Positions 6,841 through 11,603 of a stretch of 11,603 nt of DNA are shown in pieces; position 1 is the first letter of the stretch; every line of letters begins with the position of its first letter. The notes under the pieces are model-generated. The model was not told where the DNA came from and did not search any database. It saw only the letters and a list, made by a program, of their open reading frames with translations. Source of the stretch: Phycisphaerales bacterium UBA7812 (GTDB lineage Bacteria > Planctomycetota > Phycisphaerae > Phycisphaerales > UBA1924); assembly GCA_002480345.1 (NCBI GenBank), contig DLBY01000074.1:1-11603 (forward strand). The letters run 5' to 3'. The position numbers and the translations under genes are program-made.

Positions 6841-6858
6841 CGAATCCTTCCGCCCGTG
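6817..6858 (+). tRNA. 3' fragment of tRNA-Arg(ACG), probable attachment site at the island end
   Basis: The stretch reads as tRNA positions 32-73. The anticodon loop CTACGGA (6817-6823) has U33 and anticodon ACG, and the 3' anticodon strand TCAGG is at 6824-6828. The variable loop AGGTT (6829-6833) and the T arm follow, with stem GAGGG, loop TTCGAAT and stem CCTTC (6834-6850). The 3' acceptor strand CGCCCGT is at 6851-6857, with discriminator G. CCA is not encoded. The sequence to the left does not pair: a CCTGA anticodon strand, D arm and 5' acceptor strand are absent. The break at the anticodon loop is a known crossover position for tRNA-targeting tyrosine integrases. The fragment is therefore read as the displaced 3' copy at one end of an integrated element. 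Confidence 0.75.
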
Positions 6859-6862
6859 CTTA

Positions 6863-6899
6863 CGCAAGCCCCGGCAATACCGGGGCTTGCGGTCCTTTT
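6863..6899 (+). terminator. Intrinsic terminator of the tRNA-Arg gene
   Basis: A 12-bp perfect stem, CGCAAGCCCCGG (6863-6874) with its complement (6880-6891), closes a 5-nt loop and is followed by GGTCC and TTTT (6896-6899). It sits 5 nt after the tRNA fragment and most likely ended the original tRNA transcript, which supports host chromosome from here rightward. Confidence 0.75.
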
Positions 6900-7265
6900 G
6901 GACGACGGGACCGCCTTTGGGGACGGGCGGTCCGGATCGCGCATGTCCTCCCGAGCCAGGGTGCGCTGCGGCGGGTTCCGGCTGATGGATCTCCGGGCTC
7001 CCCCCGAACCGTCTGAAGTAGATCCGAAGGCGACGCGGGCGGGTGATCCGGTTTCCGCGCTCGGGTGGTCCGCTCTCCACGCTCATTGACAGCGCCGCTG
7101 TGGGGAAGACTCCGGGCTGTCCGCGGTGTGCCGATACCGGGCCCCTCGGCCACAAGGATGATCCGTGCACGAACATTGCGACCGTGCTGCGCGAGGATGC
7201 TGGAAGGACTCGGCAATCGCGGGATTCGGAGTGCGAGCGGGTCGGCTTCACCGTCTTCGTGGTGC
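6900..7265. other. GC-rich intergenic region between the tRNA terminator and the kinase 3' end
   Basis: About 365 bp without a gene I can support. Open frames here are compositional and look like no family. One more inverted repeat is present, GGACCGCC (6908-6915) with GGCGGTCC (6926-6933), without a T-tract. I see no clear terminator for the kinase gene that ends at 7266. Confidence 0.5.
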
Positions 7266-9896
7266 TCAGTCGTTGGTGGGCGAGCAGATGAACTCGCTGA
7301 CGCCGTCGGTCCCGCGTTGCGCGTCCAGACTCGCGGCGTCTCCGGAGCGCCCGTTCGCCTCGTAGAACTTGATGAGCGCATCCGTCGCGACCAGAGCACG
7401 CTGGTGATCGGGCCCCAGTGCGGCGATCACCGCGCACAGGCCCTCGACCAGCAGGGGCTCGGCCTGCTCGGGATGCCCCAGCGCCGCGTGGCAGCGGCCC
7501 GCGAGCACGGTCTTCACCGCCCGGCTCCAGTGCCCGTCGGGCAGCACGCGTGCCTGACGCTCGCTGGCCTCCTCGACGAGCGACAACGCGTCGACGAAGC
7601 GCCCGAGCTCGAAGCGGGTGATCGCGAGCTGGCTCATCGCCTGGATCGTGAGGTTGTGGTCGGGGCCCTGGTGCTGCGTGCGGAGATCGAGCACCTCCGC
7701 GTACAGCGGGTCGGCCCGCTCGTAATCGCCGCGTTTGAGCGCCGACTCGGCGATCGCCTGCATCAGGCTCAGCCGCATCGGGTGCCCCGGATCGAACCGC
7801 TCCTCGACGACGCCGAGCGCTCGGTTCAGCACCTCGTCGGACTCGTCGTACCGCTTGAGCTCGAACAGGGCCCGGCCCAACATCATCACGCTGGAGATGG
7901 TCTTCGGGTCGGCGTCGCCTAGCACCTCGGCACGCCCCTCGTACGCCTCGCGGTACAGGCGTTCGGCCTGCTGCACATCGGCGAGCGAGTAGTAGAGCCC
8001 CGCGAGATTGAAGATGGATGTCAGCGTGCTCGGGTCGCGGGCGCCCAGCTCGCGGCGCTTCGCCTCGAGCGTCTGCGCGAGGATGGGCGCCGCCTCCGCG
8101 TAACGCCCGAGCTCGAGGTACGCCGCCGAGAGGTTGTTGAGGACGGTGAGCATGTCCTGCTCGTACTCGGGGCGATCGCCGACCAGTTCGATGTTGCGGG
8201 TGAGCAGTCCGACCGCCTCGTCGAACCGAGATTGCACCATCAGGTTGGCCGCCAGCGAGGTGCGGGCCGTCACCGTCCGCTTGTCGTCGTCGGTCGCGAC
8301 CCGGGTGTAGATCTCGAGTTCGCGCCGCCTGTGCGGCTCGGCTTCGACGGGATATCCGATCCGCTCGTAGGTCAGCGCGAGCGTTGCACGGATCCCGGCT
8401 TCGACCAGGGGCTGGCCGGCGAAGCGGCCGCCCACGGATTCCGACGCCTTGTCGAGCACCTCGCGCATCGTGATCTCGCGGTCCGCGGTCCGCGTGGGGT
8501 CCACCGCCGACAGCAGGTCATCCCGCAGGAAGTCGTTGACCGCCTGGGCGATCGCGGCGCTCTGTTCTGCCTCGACCCGTTGCACCCGCTCGGCTTCACG
8601 AGCGCGGACCGCCTGCACGCCGAACGCGACGCTGAACACCGAGCCCGCGAGCACACCCGCCGCCGCGATGCTCCCCGCGACGACGCCCACCCGGTTGCGG
8701 CGCACGAACTTGGAGACGCGGTACGCCCGGCTCTCGGGGCCCGCCTCGACGGGCTCGTTCGCCAGGTACCGGCGCAGGTCGTCCGCGAGCGCCGACGCGG
8801 AGGCGTACCGGCGCTCGGGCTCCCTTGCGATCGCCTTCATCGTGATCCAGTCGAGCTCGCCCCGCAGGGTGGAGGCGTTGAGCGACGGGCGCGCGTGCGC
8901 ATCGCCCGACGCGGCGCGGGTGACCCGGCTCAGCCTCGCGCTGGGCGCGGCGGGCTCGCTCGATTCGATGGCCGAGCGGATGCGCCCGGGGTCGCGCGTC
9001 CCCGATATCGCCTCGTCGAAGGGGGTCCGCCCGCAGAGCAGCTCGTAGAGCACCACGCCGATCGCGTAGACATCGGAGCGTGTATCGAGATCCCCCTCGC
9101 CCTGCGCCTGCTCGGGGCTCATGTACTGGGGCGTGCCGATCATCGCGCCGGGGTTGGTCAGGGCGGTGAACGCCTCGGCGGGCTCGCCGTCGTCGCCCAA
9201 CGCCTTGGCGACGCCGAAGTCGATGACCTTGCATACCGGGGCGCCGTCGCCCGACGCAACCAGGATGTTCGCGGGCTTGAGGTCGCGGTGGATGATGCCC
9301 TTGGTGTGCGCGTGCTGCGTCGCGGCGCACACCTGCATCACGAGCGCTAGACGCGCCTGCAGGCCCAGTCCTTCACGCTCGGCGAACTCGGTGATCGGCA
9401 GCCCGTCGACGAACTCCATCGCGAAGAACGGGCGCCCCGCGCCGGGCTGCCCCTCGGGCACGAGCCCCGCGTCGAGCACGCGCGCGATGTTCGGGTGCTC
9501 GAGCTGGGACAGCGTCCGGCGCTCCAACTCGAACCGGCGGAGCACGCCCGCCGAGTCCATCCCCGGCTTGATGACCTTAAGGGCGACCCGGCGCTCGATC
9601 GGCTCGCGCTGCTCGCCCTCGTAGACAATCCCGAACCCGCCCCGCCCGACCTCCCGCAGCACGCGGTAGGGCCCGATCGCCTCAGGCGCCCCCGCGACCG
9701 TCTGCACCATCGCGCGCAGCCGCTCGTCGTCGGTCGGGGGCTCGAGAAACCCCGCGTCCTGCTCGTCCAGGGCGAGAAGCTCTTCCACCTCCCGGCGCAG
9801 GGCCTCGTCGTTCCCGCACAGCCGGTCGAGGGCCGCCGAACGCTCGGGCAAGGGCAGATCAACGACCTTTTCCATGATCCGCAGGGCGTTCGGCAC
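7266..9896 (-). CDS. Hanks-type Ser/Thr protein kinase with transmembrane segment and TPR repeats
   Basis: This 876-residue protein has three parts. A cytoplasmic PknB-like kinase domain occupies about 75-380. It has the glycine loop GRGGFG at 84-89, the ATP-binding Lys107 in VALKVIK, HRDLKPAN at 203-210 (catalytic D205, N210), DFG at 226-228, and GTPQYMSPEQ around 254-263. All catalytic residues are present, so it should be active. A single hydrophobic segment (about 403-428) would anchor it in the membrane. The rest, to about 850, is a run of kinesin-light-chain-type TPR repeats for protein-protein contact. The GTG at 9896 follows GGAGG nine bases upstream, inside the sigma-factor 3' end, with only 4 nt between the genes, so translation is probably coupled. 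An in-frame ATG at 9875 is the alternative start. Such ECF sigma/kinase pairs are characteristic of Planctomycetota, where the kinase is thought to control the sigma factor. Substrates are unknown. Confidence 0.93.
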   Translation of the reverse strand: MPNALRIMEKVVDLPLPERSAALDRLCGNDEALRREVEELLALDEQDAGFLEPPTDDERLRAMVQTVAGAPEAIGPYRVLREVGRGGFGIVYEGEQREPIERRVALKVIKPGMDSAGVLRRFELERRTLSQLEHPNIARVLDAGLVPEGQPGAGRPFFAMEFVDGLPITEFAEREGLGLQARLALVMQVCAATQHAHTKGIIHRDLKPANILVASGDGAPVCKVIDFGVAKALGDDGEPAEAFTALTNPGAMIGTPQYMSPEQAQGEGDLDTRSDVYAIGVVLYELLCGRTPFDEAISGTRDPGRIRSAIESSEPAAPSARLSRVTRAASGDAHARPSLNASTLRGELDWITMKAIAREPERRYASASALADDLRRYLANEPVEAGPESRAYRVSKFVRRNRVGVVAGSIAAAGVLAGSVFSVAFGVQAVRAREAERVQRVEAEQSAAIAQAVNDFLRDDLLSAVDPTRTADREITMREVLDKASESVGGRFAGQPLVEAGIRATLALTYERIGYPVEAEPHRRRELEIYTRVATDDDKRTVTARTSLAANLMVQSRFDEAVGLLTRNIELVGDRPEYEQDMLTVLNNLSAAYLELGRYAEAAPILAQTLEAKRRELGARDPSTLTSIFNLAGLYYSLADVQQAERLYREAYEGRAEVLGDADPKTISSVMMLGRALFELKRYDESDEVLNRALGVVEERFDPGHPMRLSLMQAIAESALKRGDYERADPLYAEVLDLRTQHQGPDHNLTIQAMSQLAITRFELGRFVDALSLVEEASERQARVLPDGHWSRAVKTVLAGRCHAALGHPEQAEPLLVEGLCAVIAALGPDHQRALVATDALIKFYEANGRSGDAASLDAQRGTDGVSEFICSPTND

Positions 9897-9900
9897 GGGC

Positions 9901-10530
9901 TCAGTCCTCCCCCGCGGCGTTTTCCTCGGATTCGCCTGGCGAGGAGCCGCCCGCGCCGAGTTCGCGCCGCAGCCACGCCCGCGCTGCGCGCCAGCGTCGG
10001 GCGGCGGTGGTCCGCCCGATGGACAGATGATCGGCCGCCTGGTCGATGGTCATCCCCCCGAAATACCGGAGTTCCACGAGGCGGGCGGATTCCTCGTCCT
10101 GGGCCGCCAGCTTGGTCAGCGCCTCGTCGATCGCGAGGACATCGATGGGCTCGAAGGGCGCATCGCCCGGCGTCTCGGCGAGGCCGGTGTGGAGCGTCAG
10201 CGCCCCTATGTCGCCCCCCCGCTTGAGGCTGTTGCGCCCCCGCGCGTGGTCCACCAGCACCCGCCTGATGGACGACGCGGCGATCGACAGGAAGTGGTTC
10301 TGGTCCGCCCACGCGCCGCCTTCGAGGTCGGCGAGACGCAGGTACGCCTCGTGCACCACCGCGGTCGCCTCAAGCGTGTGCCCCGCCCGCTCGCGACGCA
10401 TCTGGCTGCGGGCGATCGATCGCAGCGTCTCGTACAGACGCTCCATCTCCCCGCCGGGCGTGTGCTCGTTCGCTTCCCCGACCAACGACCTGCTCCGTGT
10501 GCTCCCGCGACCGCGACCGAACCGGGTCAT
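9901..10530 (-). CDS. ECF-type RNA polymerase sigma factor, paired with the Ser/Thr kinase
   Basis: The 209-residue product is a sigma-70 family factor of the ECF class seen in planctomycetes. Region 2 spans about 29-105 (LRSIARSQMRRERAGHTLEA, then VVHEAYLRLAD and IRRVLVDHARGR). Region 4 spans about 130-192, with the HTH TIDQAADHLSIGRTTAARRW. No anti-sigma gene is adjacent; the coupled kinase downstream is the likely regulator. The N-terminus is odd: the first 28 residues are low-complexity and Arg-rich, and the helix usually preceding this part of region 2 is short or missing. The ATG at 10530 abuts GGGGG with no spacer, and the next ATG (10446) also has a poor site, so the start is uncertain. 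CCCCGC/GTGGGG around 10531-10547 could form a hairpin at the initiation region. Confidence 0.9.
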   Translation of the reverse strand: MTRFGRGRGSTRSRSLVGEANEHTPGGEMERLYETLRSIARSQMRRERAGHTLEATAVVHEAYLRLADLEGGAWADQNHFLSIAASSIRRVLVDHARGRNSLKRGGDIGALTLHTGLAETPGDAPFEPIDVLAIDEALTKLAAQDEESARLVELRYFGGMTIDQAADHLSIGRTTAARRWRAARAWLRRELGAGGSSPGESEENAAGED

Positions 10531-10713
10531 CCCCCACGCACGCGGGGAGTCTACCGGAAGCGTTCAAAAAAAATGTGCAACGCCGCGGTACGCCCCGCCG
10601 GTGGATCTCGCAGCCCCCGGGTGAGGGGCCGTGCGTTCAGCGAGCCCCGGGATCGACGAGAGAGCCGATTTCGAACTCCCGAGGGGCCGTGCTGGCCCGG
10701 AAAGGTCCGTCCC
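10531..10713. promoter_or_regulatory. Divergent control region between the sigma factor and the secreted-protein gene
   Basis: This 183-bp region must hold promoters for both divergent genes. It contains an A8 tract (10566-10573) in otherwise GC-rich sequence. On the minus strand this reads as T8 followed by GAAC, which resembles the -35 element of some ECF promoters, but I find no convincing -10 box. AAAGG at 10701-10705, 8 nt before the plus-strand ATG, is the ribosome-binding site of the secreted protein. The region is small enough for the two genes to share regulation. Confidence 0.4.
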
Positions 10714-11603
10714 ATGTCCATCCGAACTTCCGCCCTTGCACTGTCCGCCGCTGCGGGTCTCGCGATCATCGCCCCGGAGGCCGCGGTCGCTCAATTCGAT
10801 CTGAGCATCGTCACCATGTTCGACGGCCTGATCGCCGATGTCAGCGTTGATCCGCCCGTTCCCGCGACCCGGATCGGCGGCGTCGACATCCGCGAACAGC
10901 GCGTGAACCCCAACGACGGCGTGTTTGAGATCGTCCTCGTAGGAGATCCGGTCTTCACAGAAGCCGTCGCCGTTCAGGGCGACAAGCCCGTCCGTCTGAT
11001 CGTTCACGGCAGCGCCGCGTTCGCCCCGTCATGGAACATCACCTCATTCCACGCCGGCGGTGGCCTGGGAGGCGTGGGCGGCACGGGCGGCGCGGGAGCG
11101 CCCACCCAGCCGGGACAGCCGGGCGGTGCGGGCGGCGCCGGGGGCTCGGCCGGGGCGCCGGGGCCCGGGCTCTTTGACGACGGCGGCCCGGGCGGTCGCG
11201 GCGCCAACGGCGGGTTGACCATCGGCGGCGGCGGTCAGTTTCTTGGGTTGTTCGGGCTTCCCGGGTTGCCCGGGAATAGCGGCCAAGCCGGCAAGCCGGG
11301 ATTCCAATCGGTCGTGTCGACGCCGGGCGGCGCGGTCACCCCGGGTGGACCGGTGGCCGAAGCGCTCGCCATCATCGGCTACGGGATCGGCGGGGACGGC
11401 GGAGACGACCTCGACGGCGACTTTTGGGCTCAAGGGCAGAACGGCACCGCCGCCCTCGATGTGAATCGGCTCGATGTCGGCCACGGGAACGAGGGCGCCG
11501 CCGGGGCACCCGGGAGCGGCGGCGCGTACGACGACAACGCCGATCGACTCGTCGGCGGTGCTGGCGGCGGCGGCGGCGCGGGCGGCGCGCCGAGCGACGT
11601 GAG
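10714..11603 (+). CDS. Secreted glycine-rich, collagen-like low-complexity protein (3' end outside window)
   Basis: An open frame runs from the ATG at 10714 to the window edge without a stop (296 codons). Residues 1-26 form a Sec signal peptide: MSIRT, then a hydrophobic Ala/Leu/Ile core, with cleavage expected after AVA before Gln27. Residues 27-110 are a non-repetitive, beta-rich-looking segment. From about 115 onward the protein is dominated by Gly with Ala, Pro and Ser, including irregular GxP/GxG stretches such as GLPGLPG and GGAGGAGG, broken by Asp-rich patches. The Gly triplets are not long or regular enough to claim a true collagen helix. It is likely an exported surface or extracellular-matrix protein; the C-terminus, which would show any sorting signal, is missing. 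AAAGG lies 8 nt before the ATG. It is divergent from the ECF/kinase pair, and may be a target of that pair, but this is only suggested by position. Confidence 0.8.
   Translation, partial: MSIRTSALALSAAAGLAIIAPEAAVAQFDLSIVTMFDGLIADVSVDPPVPATRIGGVDIREQRVNPNDGVFEIVLVGDPVFTEAVAVQGDKPVRLIVHGSAAFAPSWNITSFHAGGGLGGVGGTGGAGAPTQPGQPGGAGGAGGSAGAPGPGLFDDGGPGGRGANGGLTIGGGGQFLGLFGLPGLPGNSGQAGKPGFQSVVSTPGGAVTPGGPVAEALAIIGYGIGGDGGDDLDGDFWAQGQNGTAALDVNRLDVGHGNEGAAGAPGSGGAYDDNADRLVGGAGGGGGAGGAPSDV

Noticed and set aside
6431..6860. Group I intron splitting the tRNA-Arg gene at the anticodon loop
   Set aside because: No tRNA 5' half (acceptor strand, D arm) is present in the preceding few hundred bases; the integrated-element explanation fits better.
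6908..6933. GC-rich inverted repeat as terminator for the kinase transcript
   Set aside because: It has no T-tract on the minus strand and lies over 330 bp beyond the kinase stop.
6607..7089. 160-codon plus-strand open frame over the island end
   Set aside because: It runs through the tRNA fragment and its terminator and resembles no protein family; the stretch is better explained by RNA and regulatory sites.
6817..7437. 206-codon minus-strand open frame across the tRNA fragment and intergenic region
   Set aside because: It overlaps the kinase 3' end in another frame, is low-complexity Arg/Pro/Ser, and its last residues are an antisense reading of the tRNA T arm, a common false prediction.
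7065..9350. Long plus-strand open frames opposite the kinase gene
   Set aside because: High G+C with strong third-position bias creates long antisense frames; the minus-strand kinase has all catalytic motifs.
1..11603. CRISPR array, insertion sequence or transposase
   Set aside because: No regularly spaced repeats and no transposase motifs were seen on either strand.

Overview
The window joins a mobile defence island (about 1-6816) to the chromosome of a high-G+C bacterium (about 6817-11603). The chromosomal side carries an ECF sigma factor translationally coupled to a Hanks-type Ser/Thr kinase with a transmembrane segment and TPR repeats. Divergent from them is a secreted glycine-rich protein. 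This arrangement is typical of Planctomycetota, and the style of the secreted protein suggests a Phycisphaerae-like member. That assignment is an inference from gene style, not from a marker gene.

Island, left to right. A plus-strand gene (15-794) fuses two XRE-type helix-turn-helix domains to a GIY-YIG nuclease domain. Facing it is a minus-strand row of four genes, read from right to left. It starts with a reverse transcriptase of the 'unknown group'/DRT-like type (6415-4916), followed by an unnamed winged-helix protein (4865-4095). Then come a SIR2-APAZ protein (about 4043-2280) and a short prokaryotic Argonaute (2283-835). The last two form a SPARSA-type abortive-infection module: a guide-loaded inactive Argonaute senses invader nucleic acid and its SIR2 partner destroys NAD+. 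The intergenic gaps are about 50 nt, 51 nt and a 4-nt overlap. A near-consensus sigma70 promoter (6566-6594) lies about 150 nt upstream of the RT start, so all four genes could be one transcription unit. The leader between promoter and RT holds two GC-rich hairpins that share an arm and cannot form together.

Boundary. At 6817-6858 lies the 3' part of a tRNA-Arg(ACG) gene, from the anticodon loop through the T arm to the discriminator base, without its 5' half. It is followed by an intrinsic terminator (6863-6895). This is what remains at one end when an integrative element inserts at a tRNA anticodon loop. The intact tRNA should lie at the other end of the element, left of this window. G+C rises visibly across this point. 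Short direct and inverted repeats just inside it (6643-6840) look like integrase or regulator sites.

The most interesting possibility is that RT, winged-helix protein and SPARSA work as one composite system, for example with RT-made cDNA feeding or triggering the Argonaute. The sequence shows adjacency and a shared strand; the functional link is speculation.
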